Shown here one piece after another: positions 45,710 through 55,675 of a DNA stretch of 64,000 nt; the stretch's first letter is position 1, and every line of letters starts with the position of its first letter. Both the position numbers and the translations under genes were made by a program. The notes beneath the pieces were generated by a model. That model was not told the DNA's origin, did not search any database, and was given only the letters and a program-made list of their open reading frames with translations. Location of the stretch: assembly GCA_900012615.1 (NCBI GenBank), contig LT009756.1:715730-779729 (forward strand), in the 5' to 3' direction. The stretch is from Agrobacterium genomosp. 13 str. CFBP 6927 (GTDB lineage: Bacteria > Pseudomonadota > Alphaproteobacteria > Rhizobiales > Rhizobiaceae).

Positions 45710-47191
45710 TCAGTCCAGATCGCCGATCAGCCGTGAGGCCGTTGCACTATCCGTGCGGCGAATGTCGATCTCGTCGCGGTGCTTGGCCAGTAGTTCGCTT
45801 GCCAGAAGCTTCTCAGCCAGATGGGCGGGCAGGGACAGGATAACCCGGTCACCCGCTTCTTCCGTCGCGCCAACGCTGCGCTTGCCGGTGATCATGCCGC
45901 CCGCAACCGTGTTGTTGGTGTCGGGGTCGATCAGGATGAAGGAGCCGGTCGCCCGGTTCTGCTCATAGGCGTCGAAGATCGCGGTCTCGTCAAAGGAAAG
46001 CCGTACCTTGCCGATGGCGTTCATGGAGAGCGACGTTTCATGCGCCTGCCATTCGCCTTCTTTCAGGTTCAGCTGGCTCACCGGCTGCACGCTGACGCGC
46101 TGGCGGCGGCTGCCGCTTTTCAGCCAGTAGCGCTTGCCTGCCTCGATACCCCCCGGCTGCAAGGCCACGATCTGGGCGTCGAAGGCAAGGCCCGTCTGCG
46201 GTTGCGCCTCGATGGAGACGATCATGTCGCCGCGCGACACGTCCACCTGACGATCAAGGACGAGCGTAACCGCATCACCCGCGACAGCCGCATTGCGCAC
46301 CAGATCGAAAGTGACGATCTGCTTGACGTTCGCGACCATGCCGGATGGCAGGATGACGACGCTGTCGCCCGGCTTCACCGAACCGCCGGCAACCGTGCCC
46401 TGATAACCGCGGAAGCTCTCACCGGGGCGCGAGACGCGCTGCACCGGCAGGCGGAAGCCGCCGGATTGCGCGGAGCGAACGGTGGCCAGCTCCAGTGTCT
46501 CCACCAGCGTCGGGCCTTCATACCAGGGCATGGAGGCCTTGCCTGACAGCACGACGTTTTCACCCTTCAGCGCCGACATCGGAATGGCGGTGATCTGCTT
46601 GATGCCGAGATTGGAGGCGAAATCGCGGAACTCATGGGCGATCAGCTCGAAACCGGCCTTGTCGTAATTGGTCAGGTCGATCTTGTTGACGGCCAGCACG
46701 AATTGCCGGATGCCCATCAGCGCCGCGATGGTGGCGTGGCGGCGGGTCTGTTCCAGAATGCCGGTGCGCGCATCGACGAGCAGCACGGCCAGATCGGCGG
46801 TGGAAGCGCCGGTCGCCATGTTGCGGGTATATTGCTCATGACCGGGTGTGTCGGCCACGATGAAGGCGCGCCGGTCGGTGGCGAAATAACGATAGGCGAC
46901 ATCGATGGTGATCCCCTGTTCGCGCTCCGCCTGAAGACCGTCGAGCAGCAGCGCGAAATCGGGCAGGCCGAGATCGTTCTGCTTGCCGCTATCGCGGTGC
47001 AGGGTGGCGGCCTGGTCTTCCTTGACGGCCTTGGTATCCCAGAGAAGACGGCCGATCAGGGTCGACTTGCCATCATCCACGCTGCCGCAGGTGATGAGAC
47101 GAAGCGGGCGCGTATCGCGCGCCGCCTTCGAATGTTCGGCAAAGGGCAGAATGGTGGCGGAAGAGGAGTTGGTGGTAGCTGCGGCGGTCAT
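45710..47191 (-). CDS. cysN: Sulfate adenylyltransferase subunit 1 (CysN)
   Basis: 493 residues. CysN is the GTPase subunit of ATP sulfurylase, driving APS formation from sulfate and ATP with CysD. GTP-binding motifs: G1 CGSVDDGKSTLIGRLL (about 35-50), G3 DTPGHEQYTRNM (about 114), G4 VNKIDL (about 168). There is no C-terminal APS-kinase (CysC) fusion, since the protein ends after the beta-barrel domains. Its start overlaps the cysD stop as ATGA. Part of cysH-cysD-cysN. Confidence 0.96.
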   Translation of the reverse strand: MTAAATTNSSSATILPFAEHSKAARDTRPLRLITCGSVDDGKSTLIGRLLWDTKAVKEDQAATLHRDSGKQNDLGLPDFALLLDGLQAEREQGITIDVAYRYFATDRRAFIVADTPGHEQYTRNMATGASTADLAVLLVDARTGILEQTRRHATIAALMGIRQFVLAVNKIDLTNYDKAGFELIAHEFRDFASNLGIKQITAIPMSALKGENVVLSGKASMPWYEGPTLVETLELATVRSAQSGGFRLPVQRVSRPGESFRGYQGTVAGGSVKPGDSVVILPSGMVANVKQIVTFDLVRNAAVAGDAVTLVLDRQVDVSRGDMIVSIEAQPQTGLAFDAQIVALQPGGIEAGKRYWLKSGSRRQRVSVQPVSQLNLKEGEWQAHETSLSMNAIGKVRLSFDETAIFDAYEQNRATGSFILIDPDTNNTVAGGMITGKRSVGATEEAGDRVILSLPAHLAEKLLASELLAKHRDEIDIRRTDSATASRLIGDLD

Positions 47192-48144
47192 CAGAAATAA
47201 CCCTCCCGCTTCTTCTTCTCCATGGAGCCGGACTGGTCGCGGTCAATCGCGCGGCCCTGCCGTTCGGAAACGGTGGCGATTTCGAGTTCCGCGATGACTT
47301 CCTGAAGCGTCGCCGCCTCGGACCGGATCGCGCCGGTCAGCGGGAAGCAGCCGAGCGTGCGGAAGCGGATCGAACCATGCTTGATCTCTTCGCCGGGCAG
47401 CAGCTCCAGACGCTCGTCTTCAGCAAGGATCATCATGCCGTCGCGCTCGATGTAAGGACGCTCGGCGGCATAATAGAGGGGCACCAGCGGAATGTTTTCC
47501 GCCTCGATGTAACGCCAGATATCCACTTCGGTCCAGTTGGAGAGCGGGAAGGCGCGCACGCTTTCGCCCTTGCGGACCATGCCGTTATAGATATTCCACA
47601 GTTCCGGGCGCTGGTTGCGCGGGTCCCATTTATGGTCGGGCGTGCGGAAGGAGTAGATGCGCTCCTTGGCGCGGCTCGCCTCCTCGTCGCGGCGCGCACC
47701 ACCGAAGGCCGCGTCGAACTGGCCGGCGTCGAGCGCCTGGCGCAGGGCTTCGGTCTTCATGATGTCGGTGTAAAGCGCCGAACCGTGAGTGAAGGGCGTC
47801 ACTTTTTCCGCAGCACCGCGCGGATTGGTATGGGAAATCAGGTCGAGATCATATTCCTTGACGATATTGTCGCGGAATTCGATCATTTCCTTGAACTTCC
47901 AGCCGGTATTGACGTGCAGCAGCGGGAAGGGAATGCGACCCGGGAAAAACGCCTTGCGCGCTAAGTGCAGCAGCACAGAGGAATCCTTGCCGATGGAATA
48001 GAGCATGACAGGGTTGTCGAATTCGGCGGCGACTTCGCGGAAAATATGAATAGCTTCGTTTTCAAGCGCCTTCAGATGGGGATCGAGCGGCGGCTTGGAT
48101 GCGACAGTATTCTTGCTGTCCGTCTCGTGGACTGCGTTGGACAT
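47191..48144 (-). CDS. cysD: Sulfate adenylyltransferase subunit 2 (CysD)
   Basis: 317 residues of the ATP-PPase family. The PP-motif is in [21 protein letters not shown] near residue 46, and [18 protein letters not shown] and [16 protein letters not shown] are typical. The C-terminal [11 protein letters not shown] block binds substrate. ATG at 48144 (MSNAVHE) with GGAG 7 bases upstream is preferred to longer in-frame starts. It overlaps cysN and lies 28 bases after cysH. Confidence 0.96.
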   Translation of the reverse strand: MSNAVHETDSKNTVASKPPLDPHLKALENEAIHIFREVAAEFDNPVMLYSIGKDSSVLLHLARKAFFPGRIPFPLLHVNTGWKFKEMIEFRDNIVKEYDLDLISHTNPRGAAEKVTPFTHGSALYTDIMKTEALRQALDAGQFDAAFGGARRDEEASRAKERIYSFRTPDHKWDPRNQRPELWNIYNGMVRKGESVRAFPLSNWTEVDIWRYIEAENIPLVPLYYAAERPYIERDGMMILAEDERLELLPGEEIKHGSIRFRTLGCFPLTGAIRSEAATLQEVIAELEIATVSERQGRAIDRDQSGSMEKKKREGYF

Positions 48145-48172
48145 TGTGAACTCCGGGAGATGTACTGAAGGA

Positions 48173-48955
48173 TTATCGTTGCGGGATGGCGGAAATGGCG
48201 GATGTCTGCTCCGCACCGGCGACGTGAAGACCGCATTCGCGCTTCTCGTCGTTTTCCCACCACCATCGTCCGGCGCGCTCAGGCTCGCCGGGCTTGATGG
48301 CGCGCGTACACGGCTCACAGCCGATGGAGGGGTAACCGCGCTGGTGCAACGGATTGACGGGAATGTTCTCCTGGGCGACATGCGCCCGGATGAGGTCGAT
48401 ATCCCAGTCAGCCAGGGGATTGATCTTGATAAGATTACGCTCGGCGTCGAATTCGGCGAAAGGCGTCGTGGCGCGATTGCCCGACTGGCCGCGACGAAGC
48501 CCGGTTATCCAGAAGGAAGCGCCTTCCAGCGCCTTGCCGAGCGGGATGAGCTTTCTGACATGACAGCAGGCGTGACGGGCTTCGACGCTTTCGTAAAAAC
48601 CATTCAGACCGTATTTTTCGGCGTAAGCGTCGATATCGTCCTGTTCGGGACGAAAGCGGCGGATTTCGATGCCGAAACGCTCTTCGGTTTCATCGATGAG
48701 ATCGACGGTTTCCTTGAACAGCCGACCGGTCTCCAGCGTCACGACATCGATAGGCAGGCGATGCGTGCCGATGGCCGCCGTGATGACCTGATCCTCGATG
48801 CCGAGACTGGTGGTGAAAACTGCGCGTCCGCCGAGGCCTGCGATAAACGAAAGCCGACCCGCCAGATCGAGCCCGGCAAGCGTGGCATCGAGGGAAGCGG
48901 TATCGGCAGAGGCATTTGCTGAATTGATCGTCATTGTCACGTCCGGGATTTCCAT
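48173..48955 (-). CDS. cysH: Adenylylsulfate (APS) reductase, CysH family
   Basis: 260 residues (or 253 from an ATG at 48934). It reduces activated sulfate to sulfite. The PP-motif is replaced by [12 protein letters not shown] near residue 48. Two cysteine pairs, HACCHVRK (about 132) and [11 protein letters not shown] (about 215), are those that bind an iron-sulfur cluster in APS reductases, so APS rather than PAPS is the likely substrate. ECGLH at the C-terminus carries the catalytic cysteine. First gene of cysHDN, consistent with no CysC here. Confidence 0.94.
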   Translation of the reverse strand: MEIPDVTMTINSANASADTASLDATLAGLDLAGRLSFIAGLGGRAVFTTSLGIEDQVITAAIGTHRLPIDVVTLETGRLFKETVDLIDETEERFGIEIRRFRPEQDDIDAYAEKYGLNGFYESVEARHACCHVRKLIPLGKALEGASFWITGLRRGQSGNRATTPFAEFDAERNLIKINPLADWDIDLIRAHVAQENIPVNPLHQRGYPSIGCEPCTRAIKPGEPERAGRWWWENDEKRECGLHVAGAEQTSAISAIPQR

Positions 48956-49159
48956 GGCCGATTATTGTTGAAATCCGGCCTTTGGAACAGAAATGACAGT
49001 CTTTGTGCGCTGCGCTTAAGAGCAAAAATGCCTCTCGCGCGCGTGGTATGAGCAAAAGATGCCCGTTCACCTTCTTTGCAGCTTGGATTTGAATTGTGAC
49101 AACTTCTGCGCTAAGCCGGAATTGCCGGGTTTCCGGGCTTGTGATCTACTGGTTTTACG

Positions 49160-49600
49160 ATGATTTCGCAGAAGGCAAAATATGCGCTGAGGGCGCTCCT
49201 TTCGCTGGCCAAGGCCGACGGCGCCTGTCCTGTGCAGATTTCCGACATCGCCCGCGAACAGGCCATTCCGAAAAAGTTTCTGGAACAGATCCTTCTCGAA
49301 ATGAAGAAGGAACGCCTGGTCGAAAGCCGGCGCGGCAAGCAGGGCGGTTATCTCTTGGCGCGCCCGGCTGCGGATATCACCTTCGGCGAGGTGCTGCGCC
49401 TCATCGACGGGCCGCTTGCCCCCTTGCCCTGCCTGTCGCAGACCGCCTATCGCCGCTGCGAGGATTGCGACGGCGAGAAGCAATGTGAAATCCGCCACGT
49501 CTTCGCCCGTGTGGCCGATGCGACGCGCAATATCCTTTTCAACACCACCATTGCCGATGCGGTGGCGGGTGTTGAAGTGCCCGAGCTTTTGACGGCCTGA
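49160..49600 (+). CDS. Rrf2 family transcriptional regulator
   Basis: 146 residues. The N-terminal winged helix contains MISQKAKYALRALLSLA and the recognition region DIAREQAIPKKFLEQILLEMKKERLVESRRGKQGGYLLARP. A cysteine cluster (CLSQTAYRRCEDCDGEKQC, about residues 93-111) is where IscR-type members bind an iron-sulfur cluster. It is divergent from cysH and upstream of sbp-cysTWA, so it probably regulates sulfate assimilation in response to cysteine or iron-sulfur status; that role is inferred from position. Confidence 0.92.
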   Translation: MISQKAKYALRALLSLAKADGACPVQISDIAREQAIPKKFLEQILLEMKKERLVESRRGKQGGYLLARPAADITFGEVLRLIDGPLAPLPCLSQTAYRRCEDCDGEKQCEIRHVFARVADATRNILFNTTIADAVAGVEVPELLTA

Positions 49601-50060
49601 CACTCGTTCTTTTTTCACGTTTCGCTGTCGAGAGTTTGCAACGAGGGTCCTCAACCTGTCCGTCATTCCGGCCTTGAGCCGGAATCTAGCCGACGCGCGT
49701 CTGCGCGGCGAAACGACTCCTTCAGCCCAAGGACTTGGGCTGGCTGGATTCCGGCTCAGGGCCGGAATGACGGATGAGGAGATTGTAATGGTCCCCTTGC
49801 CTCGTTCCTTCCAAACGAAAAAATCGTCTAAAACCCCATAATATTTTTCGCCATCGCGGCAAAAAATCATCAAAAATGTGAAATGCTTTTGCATTCAGAA
49901 AAGTTTTACACGACGCTTGTTGCGCCTTTCGCTTATGCTGCGCTGTATTTGTTGCCCGTGGAAACGCTCTCGGGAAACACTTTTTCGATCGTATTCGGCC
50001 TCATTGACCAACTCTACTCAGCCGGTAGAGTTAAGCCATCGCAATCAGGAGGGAATACCG
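49601..50060. other. Intergenic region upstream of sbp with a RIME-like repeat
   Basis: 460 bases. The repeat fills 49661-49773. The AT-rich stretch at 49810-50045 is likely the sbp promoter zone. No gene seen. Confidence 0.5.
49661..49773. repeat. RIME-like mosaic repeat (inverted core)
   Basis: Arms TTCCGGCCTTGAGCCGGAA (left) and TTCCGGCTCAGGGCCGGAA (right). The inner blocks GCCCAAGGACTTGGGC, GACTCC and GACGCGCGTC appear in reverse order compared with 30889-31002, as if the core had flipped. Confidence 0.8.
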
Positions 50061-51086
50061 ATGTCCAAGCTTCTGTCCGGTTTGAGCGTTGTTGCGCTTA
50101 GCCTCTCACTGGCACTTGGCGGCGCTGGCTCGGCCGCCGCGCAGACCAAGCTGCTCAACGTGTCCTACGATCCGACCCGTGAACTCTACAAGGATTTCAA
50201 CGAAGCCTTCGCCAAGAAGTGGAAGGCCGACACCGGTGAGGACGTCACGATCCAGCAGTCGCATGGCGGCTCCGGCAAGCAGGCGCGTTCGGTCATCGAC
50301 GGTCTGGAAGCGGACGTCGTGACGCTGGCGCTGCAGAGCGATATCGACGCCATCGTCCAGAATTCCGGCAAGATCAACAAGGACTGGCGCACCCGCCTGC
50401 CGCATAATTCTTCGCCCTACACCTCCACCATCGTTTTCCTGGTGCGCAAGGGCAACCCCAAGGGCATCCATAATTGGGGCGATCTGGTGAAGGGTGACGT
50501 GCAGATCGTCACGCCGAACCCCAAGACGTCTGGCGGCGCGCGCTGGAACTATCTCGCGGCCTGGGCCTGGGCGAATGAAGAATTCAAGGGCGACAAGGAC
50601 AAGATCAAGGCCTATGTCGGCGAGCTCTACAAGCGCGCCCCGGTTCTCGATACCGGCGCCCGTGGCTCCACGGTCACCTTCGCACAGCGCCAGATCGGCG
50701 ACGTGCTGCTGGCCTGGGAAAACGAGGCCTATCTCGCCGGCCAGGAATTCGGCGCTGACGCTTTCGATATCGTCGTGCCGCCGATCTCGATCCTTGCCGA
50801 ACCGCCGGTCGCCGTGGTTGACGCCAATGTCGACGCCAAGGGCACCCGCAAGGCGGCGGAAGCCTATCTGCAATATCTCTATTCCGACGAGGGCCAGAAT
50901 ATTGCGGCAAAGCACTTCTATCGCCCGTCGAATCCCTCTGTGGTCTCCAAGGATCTGCTCAAGCAGCTGCCCGACATCAAGCTCGTCACCATCGATGACC
51001 CGCAGTTTGGCGGCTGGGCCAAGGCGCAGCCTGAACATTTCGGTGACGGCGGCATCTTCGACCAGATTTACAAGCCTGCAAAGTAA
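50061..51086 (+). CDS. sbp: Sulfate ABC transporter, periplasmic substrate-binding protein
   Basis: 341 residues. A signal peptide ends near SAAAQT. The mature protein begins [20 protein letters not shown] and has [26 protein letters not shown] and [16 protein letters not shown], the sulfate-binding blocks of the Sbp/CysP family. AGGAGGG at 50047-50053 supports the start; an earlier frame runs to 49878 without a signal. It is followed by a stem-loop and cysTWA. CysP could equally be used as a symbol. Confidence 0.95.
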   Translation: MSKLLSGLSVVALSLSLALGGAGSAAAQTKLLNVSYDPTRELYKDFNEAFAKKWKADTGEDVTIQQSHGGSGKQARSVIDGLEADVVTLALQSDIDAIVQNSGKINKDWRTRLPHNSSPYTSTIVFLVRKGNPKGIHNWGDLVKGDVQIVTPNPKTSGGARWNYLAAWAWANEEFKGDKDKIKAYVGELYKRAPVLDTGARGSTVTFAQRQIGDVLLAWENEAYLAGQEFGADAFDIVVPPISILAEPPVAVVDANVDAKGTRKAAEAYLQYLYSDEGQNIAAKHFYRPSNPSVVSKDLLKQLPDIKLVTIDDPQFGGWAKAQPEHFGDGGIFDQIYKPAK

Positions 51087-51140
51087 GCGGATGATGGGCT
51101 GAAAATCGCCCGTTCGCTGAGACAACAGAAAAAAAGCCTG

Positions 51141-51166
51141 ATCGACCGGACACCGTGCCGGTCGAT
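51141..51166 (+). promoter_or_regulatory. Stem-loop between sbp and cysT
   Basis: ATCGACCGG at 51141-51149 pairs perfectly with CCGGTCGAT at 51158-51166. No U-run follows. It may stabilise the sbp message or attenuate readthrough into the permease genes, giving more binding protein than permease. Confidence 0.5.
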
Positions 51167-51277
51167 ACTTTATAATAAACGCCGGGGAACACCGGCTCCC
51201 AGAGAGCATTTTCAGGAAAACTGGCCCCCGGTTTTCTGTTCGGAAATGCACCAAACTAAAGATTATCCGGAGCCTTG

Positions 51278-52135
51278 ATGAGCAATAATACTTCCGGAAA
51301 CAGGTGGAAATGGCGACAGTCGAGCGTCATACCGGGCTTCGGCCTGACGCTTGGTTACACAGTGACCTATCTGTTTCTCATCATTCTTATTCCGCTTGGC
51401 GGCCTTGTCTGGTCCACGGCGAAACTGGGTTTTTCAGATTTCATTGCGATTGCCACGGATAGCCGCACGCTGAATGCGCTGCGTGTCAGTTTCGGAACAG
51501 CATTTCTTGCCGCGCTCGTCAACGCGGTCTTCGGTGTCATCGTCGCCTGGGTGCTGACGCGTTACCGTTTTCCCGGCCGCCGCTTCGTCGATGCCATCGT
51601 CGATCTGCCTTTCGCCCTGCCGACGGCAGTGGCCGGTATCGCGCTGACCACGCTTTACGCCAATCGCGGCTGGGTCGGTTCGCTGTTCGAACCCTTCGGC
51701 ATCAAGATCGCCTTCACGCCGACCGGTATCGTCATCGCACTGATCTTCATCGGCCTGCCATTCGTGGTCCGCACCGTGCAGCCGGTCATGGAAGAGATCG
51801 ACCGGCAGGTGGAGGAGGTGGCGGCGACGCTTGGCGCCAACCGTTTCCAGACCATCACCCGCGTTCTGCTGCCGAGCCTGACACCCGCCATCCTCACGGG
51901 TTTTGCGCTCGCTTTCGCACGCGGTGTCGGCGAATATGGTTCGGTCATCTTCATCGCCGGCAATATTCCTTACGTCTCGGAAATCGCGCCGCTCCTCATC
52001 GTCATCCGGCTGGAGGAGTTCAATTATGCGGCCGCGACCGGCATCGCCACCATCATGCTGATCATCTCGTTCGCCATGCTGTTCCTCATCAATCTCATTC
52101 AGGCCTGGAGCCGCAAGAGGTACGGTTATGTCTGA
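51278..52135 (+). CDS. cysT: Sulfate ABC transporter permease CysT
   Basis: 285 residues with about six membrane helices. The transporter loop EEVAATLGANRFQTITRVLLPSLTPAILTGFALAFARGVGEYGSVIFIAGN contains the EAA-like motif that docks on the ATPase. ATG at 51278 is preferred; CGGAG is upstream. The 3' end overlaps cysW by 8 bases. Also called CysU. Confidence 0.95.
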   Translation: MSNNTSGNRWKWRQSSVIPGFGLTLGYTVTYLFLIILIPLGGLVWSTAKLGFSDFIAIATDSRTLNALRVSFGTAFLAALVNAVFGVIVAWVLTRYRFPGRRFVDAIVDLPFALPTAVAGIALTTLYANRGWVGSLFEPFGIKIAFTPTGIVIALIFIGLPFVVRTVQPVMEEIDRQVEEVAATLGANRFQTITRVLLPSLTPAILTGFALAFARGVGEYGSVIFIAGNIPYVSEIAPLLIVIRLEEFNYAAATGIATIMLIISFAMLFLINLIQAWSRKRYGYV

Positions 52136-53000
52136 GACCGCTTCCCGCACGTCCCCCCGGCCGTTCCGCGACCCCGCCAGCGAGAGCTTTCCCGCCCGGC
52201 TGGCGTTGATCGCGATTGCCTTCGTCTTCCTCGCTGCTTTTCTGGTTCTGCCGCTGGTCTCGGTCTTCTTCGAAGCCTTCCGCAAGGGTGCGGAAAGCTT
52301 CTGGGAGGCGATCGTCGAGCCGGATGCACTCTCCGCCATTCGCCTGACGCTGCTCGTCGCCGCCATTTCGGTACCGCTCAACCTGGTCTTCGGGGTGATG
52401 GCCGCCTGGGCGATTGCGAAATTCGAGTTCAAGGGCAAGGCGTTCCTGATCACGCTCATCGACCTGCCGTTTTCGATCTCGCCGGTCATATCGGGCCTCG
52501 TCTATGTCATCCTGTTCTCATCCCACAGCGTGCTGGGGCCATGGCTGAAGAGCTACGGCATCGAGATACTCTTCGCCGTGCCGGGCATCGTGCTCGCTAC
52601 CATCTTTGTCACCTTTCCTTTTGTCGCGCGCGAACTGATCCCGCTGATGCAGGATCAGGGCAATGGCGACGAGGAGGCGGCGATTTCGCTCGGTGCTTCG
52701 GGCTGGCAGACCTTCTGGTATGTCACGCTGCCCAACATCAAATGGGGCCTGCTTTACGGCGTGCTGCTCTGCAACGCCCGCGCCATGGGCGAGTTCGGCG
52801 CCGTCTCGGTGGTCTCGGGCCATATTCGCGGCGAGACCAACACCATGCCGCTGCATGTCGAGATACTCTATAATGAGTACAATATGGGCGCGGCCTTTGC
52901 GGTGGCGACGCTGCTCGCCGGTCTGGCGTTGGTGACGCTCATTCTCAAAACCATTCTCGAAATACGCTTTGGCGCGGGCAACGCAGCCGGCAAGCATTGA
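52128..53000 (+). CDS. cysW: Sulfate ABC transporter permease CysW
   Basis: 290 residues, about six membrane helices. The EAA-like loop [46 protein letters not shown] is near residue 185. It forms the inner-membrane heterodimer with CysT and overlaps it by 8 bases. ATG at 52128 has AAGAGG just upstream. The end lies 11 bases before the cysA ATG. Confidence 0.95.
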   Translation: MSETASRTSPRPFRDPASESFPARLALIAIAFVFLAAFLVLPLVSVFFEAFRKGAESFWEAIVEPDALSAIRLTLLVAAISVPLNLVFGVMAAWAIAKFEFKGKAFLITLIDLPFSISPVISGLVYVILFSSHSVLGPWLKSYGIEILFAVPGIVLATIFVTFPFVARELIPLMQDQGNGDEEAAISLGASGWQTFWYVTLPNIKWGLLYGVLLCNARAMGEFGAVSVVSGHIRGETNTMPLHVEILYNEYNMGAAFAVATLLAGLALVTLILKTILEIRFGAGNAAGKH

Positions 53001-53011
53001 AAGGCATCTTC

Positions 53012-54052
53012 ATGGAAGTGAAAGTTTCCGGCATCACCAAGCAGTTCGATCGCTTTCCGGCGCTGAACGATGTGTCGCTCGACATTCGTTCCGGCGAGCT
53101 GATCGCGCTGCTCGGTCCTTCCGGTTCCGGCAAGACGACGCTGCTGCGTCTCATCGCCGGTCTCGAGCAGCCGACGACCGGCCAGATTTTCTTCGGCAAC
53201 GAGGACGCCTCGCACCGCACGGTGCAGGAGCGCAATGTCGGTTTCGTGTTCCAGCACTACGCCCTGTTCCGCCACATGACGGTGGCCGACAATATCGCCT
53301 TCGGCCTCAAGGTCCGTCCTTCCGGAAAGCGTCCGCCGAAGGCCGAAATCCGCAGGCGGGTCTCCGAGCTTCTCGACATGGTGCATCTCTCCGGGCTTGA
53401 GAAGCGTTACCCCTCGCAGCTTTCCGGCGGTCAGCGCCAGCGCGTGGCGCTTGCCCGCGCCGTCGCCATCGAACCGAAGGTGCTGCTTCTCGATGAACCC
53501 TTCGGCGCGCTCGACGCCAAGGTGCGCAAGGAGCTGCGCCGCTGGCTGCGCGAATTCCACGACCGCACCGGTCACACCACCGTCTTCGTCACCCACGATC
53601 AGGAAGAGGCGCTGGAACTGGCCGACCGTGTCGTCGTCATGAGCCAGGGCAAGATCGAACAGGTCGGCACGGCAGACGATGTCTACGACACGCCCAACTC
53701 GCCCTTCGTTTTCTCCTTCATTGGCGAATCCTCCAGCCTGCCGGTAACGATCCGCGACGGCCACGTGCTGTTCCAGGGCGAAAGCATAGGCATCGATGAA
53801 AGCGGCTCTGGCGAGGGCGAGCTTTTCTTCCGCCCGGAAGATGTGGTGCTGACTGGGGAGAAGGACGCGCTTTACGGCAAGGTCACCACCTGTCGCCGCC
53901 TCGCAGGCACCCGCATCGCCGAAATCGACATCGCCAATAACGGCCATGAACCCTATCACCTAGAAATCGAGGTGCCGCTCAACGCCGCCGTGGCGGTGGG
54001 GGCGGAACTGCGCTTCCGCCCGACGCGGTGGAAGGTGTTCGGGAAGAAATAG
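53012..54052 (+). CDS. cysA: Sulfate ABC transporter ATP-binding protein CysA
   Basis: 346 residues. Walker [10 protein letters not shown] (about 35-43), signature [14 protein letters not shown] (about 135-148), Walker [13 protein letters not shown], and the H-loop [10 protein letters not shown] are all present. The C-terminal part is a TOBE-like regulatory domain (FFRPEDVVL). It powers sulfate and thiosulfate uptake. ATG at 53012 with AAAGG upstream is preferred to a TTG at 52997. Confidence 0.95.
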   Translation: MEVKVSGITKQFDRFPALNDVSLDIRSGELIALLGPSGSGKTTLLRLIAGLEQPTTGQIFFGNEDASHRTVQERNVGFVFQHYALFRHMTVADNIAFGLKVRPSGKRPPKAEIRRRVSELLDMVHLSGLEKRYPSQLSGGQRQRVALARAVAIEPKVLLLDEPFGALDAKVRKELRRWLREFHDRTGHTTVFVTHDQEEALELADRVVVMSQGKIEQVGTADDVYDTPNSPFVFSFIGESSSLPVTIRDGHVLFQGESIGIDESGSGEGELFFRPEDVVLTGEKDALYGKVTTCRRLAGTRIAEIDIANNGHEPYHLEIEVPLNAAVAVGAELRFRPTRWKVFGKK

Positions 54053-54105
54053 GGGAGAGGTGACCGCAGTTGACGGTCGATTATTCGGCGCTCTCTCCAG
54101 TTCTC

Positions 54106-54219
54106 CGTCATACCGGCCTCGAGCCGGTATCCAGCCAGCCCAAGTCTTTGGGCTGAAAGGAGTCCTCTCGTCGCGCAGACGCGCGCCGGCTGGATGCCGG
54201 GTCAAGCCCGGCATGACGG
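54106..54219. repeat. RIME-like mosaic repeat
   Basis: Arms ATACCGGCCTCGAGCCGGTAT (left) and GCCGGGTCAAGCCCGGC (right), with AGCCCAAGTCTTTGGGCT and GGCTGGAT blocks inside. It resembles 30889-31002 on the left and a third arm type on the right, a mosaic. It lies after cysA. Confidence 0.8.
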
Positions 54220-54300
54220 AAGAGACGTGTCACGAGTAGCATCGAGCATAGAGCTTGCCGCCCCGGCACGCGAGGCACGGATTTCCCCAATCGTCGAAGC

Positions 54301-54340
54301 AATAAGCAAAAACGGAAAAGGGCCGCCGAAGCGACCCTTC
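54301..54340 (-). terminator. Terminator of the minus-strand unit encoding a 24-residue ORF
   Basis: On the minus strand, AAGGGTCGC (54339-54331) pairs with GCGGCCCTT (54326-54318; one mismatch) around a TTCG loop, then TTTTCCGTTTTTG. It lies 65 bases after the small ORF stop. Confidence 0.8.
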
Positions 54341-54404
54341 CATGAGTTTGGTCCTGTTTACAGACCCGGGACTGTTTCTCAACGTTCCGAAGGCAGAAGA
54401 GGTT

Positions 54405-54479
54405 TTACGCCGAGGGTTGCCCCGTCGAAAACACACCCTTTCCATTGCCTGCACCAGAGACCGAAATCTCACTAGACAT
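54405..54479 (-). CDS. 24-residue ORF with perfect extended Shine-Dalgarno sequence
   Basis: The ORF starts at 54479 and encodes MSSEISVSG...STGQPSA, a hydrophilic Gly/Ser-rich peptide with no recognised family. Upstream, AAGGAGGTGATCC (54493-54481) is fully complementary to the 3' end of 16S rRNA, with a 7-base gap from GGAGG to the ATG. A terminator lies downstream, so this looks like a real, possibly highly translated unit of about 200 bases. It could instead be a regulatory RNA whose SD sequence titrates ribosomes; nothing else tests this here. Confidence 0.6.
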   Translation of the reverse strand: MSSEISVSGAGNGKGVFSTGQPSA

Positions 54480-54573
54480 TGGATCACCTCCTTCCGATAC
54501 GTTGAACATAACTAGAAGGTAGTACGATTCGTCAGTAATGCAAGAGGGATTACTTCCAGGGATGCGCCGGGCG

Positions 54574-55587
54574 TCACGACACCCGCATCACGATCTTGCC
54601 GATATGATTGCTGCTTTCCATCAGCCGGTGGGCTTCCGCGACCTCATCCAGCGTGAAGACCCGGTTGATGACAGGTGCCAACTGACCGCTTTCGATGAGC
54701 GGCCAGACCTCTGCGACGAGGTCGTCGCGGATGGCGCGTTTTTCGTCGGCCGTGCGGGGGCGCATGGTGGAGCCGGTGACGGTGAGGCGTTTGACCATGA
54801 TGGGGGTGAGGTTGACCTTCTCGGCCACGGCGCCACCCAGGAAGGCGATGATGGACAGGCAGCCGTCCTTGGCGAGTGCAGAAAGGTTCTTTTCGAAATA
54901 GGCCGCACCGATCATGTCGAGAACGACATCGACGCCCTTGCCGCCGGTTTCAGCCTTGATGACGGCGGCGAAATCTTCCTCACGATAGTTGATCGCCCGT
55001 CTGGCGCCGAGCTTCACGCAGGCTTCGCATTTTTCCGCTGAGCCCGCCGTGGCATAGACTTCGGCGCCAAAGGCTTTGGCAAGCTGGATCGCCGTTGTGC
55101 CGATGCCGCTGGTGCCGCCATGGATGAGGACGCTTTCCCCTTCGGTGAGGCCTGCCATCTGGAAGAGGTTGGCCCAGACGGTGAAGAAGGTTTCCGGCAA
55201 AGCCGCCGCTTTGACGGCGTCGTAACCCTTGGGGAAGGGCAGGGCCTGCCCGGCCGGCACGGTGCAATATTGCGCATAACCGCCGCCATTGGCGAGCGCG
55301 CAGACCTTGTCACCCACCTTGAATTCGGTAAAGCCCTCACCCAGCGCAACCACCTCGCCGGCGATTTCAAGGCCGAGGATCGGGCTTGCATCCTTCGGCG
55401 GCGGATAGATGCCCTGCCGCTGCGCCACATCCGGCCGGTTGACGCCCGCCGCCTCGACCTTCACCAGAACCTCGCCTTTCGCGGGCTTGGGCAAAGGCGC
55501 GTGCGACAGCCGCATCACCTCCGGGCCGCCATGGGAGGGAAGGTCGATGAAGCGCATTTTTTCGGGCAGGGTCGTCGTATCGGGCAT
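54574..55587 (-). CDS. NAD(P)H quinone oxidoreductase (zinc-independent MDR family)
   Basis: 337 residues. The N-terminal GroES-like domain has [23 protein letters not shown], and the cofactor domain has the segment [24 protein letters not shown] (AxxGxxG-like NAD(P)-binding turn, about residue 150). It lacks the zinc-binding cysteines of alcohol dehydrogenases, like QOR. GAGGAG lies 12 bases upstream of the ATG at 55587. The reaction (quinone or enone reduction) is a family inference. It reads toward the small ORF at 54.4 kb. Confidence 0.9.
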   Translation of the reverse strand: MPDTTTLPEKMRFIDLPSHGGPEVMRLSHAPLPKPAKGEVLVKVEAAGVNRPDVAQRQGIYPPPKDASPILGLEIAGEVVALGEGFTEFKVGDKVCALANGGGYAQYCTVPAGQALPFPKGYDAVKAAALPETFFTVWANLFQMAGLTEGESVLIHGGTSGIGTTAIQLAKAFGAEVYATAGSAEKCEACVKLGARRAINYREEDFAAVIKAETGGKGVDVVLDMIGAAYFEKNLSALAKDGCLSIIAFLGGAVAEKVNLTPIMVKRLTVTGSTMRPRTADEKRAIRDDLVAEVWPLIESGQLAPVINRVFTLDEVAEAHRLMESSNHIGKIVMRVS

Positions 55588-55675
55588 GGCCAGGGGCAAC
55601 TCCTCACTTGTCGGCGTCGCCTGAAGATGTAGGTCAGATGCGCCGCTTAGGGAAGAAGTCCCTTTGTCACGAGTG

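Noticed and set aside
51186-51212. GGAAC-N16-CATT before cysT
   Set aside because: One mismatch in the -10 element, and the gene is already expressed from the sbp operon.
54481-54493. Fragment of a 16S rRNA gene on the plus strand
   Set aside because: Only the last 13 bases of the 16S 3' end match, with no further rRNA sequence around it. Reading it as a Shine-Dalgarno sequence on the minus strand, just before an ATG, explains it better.
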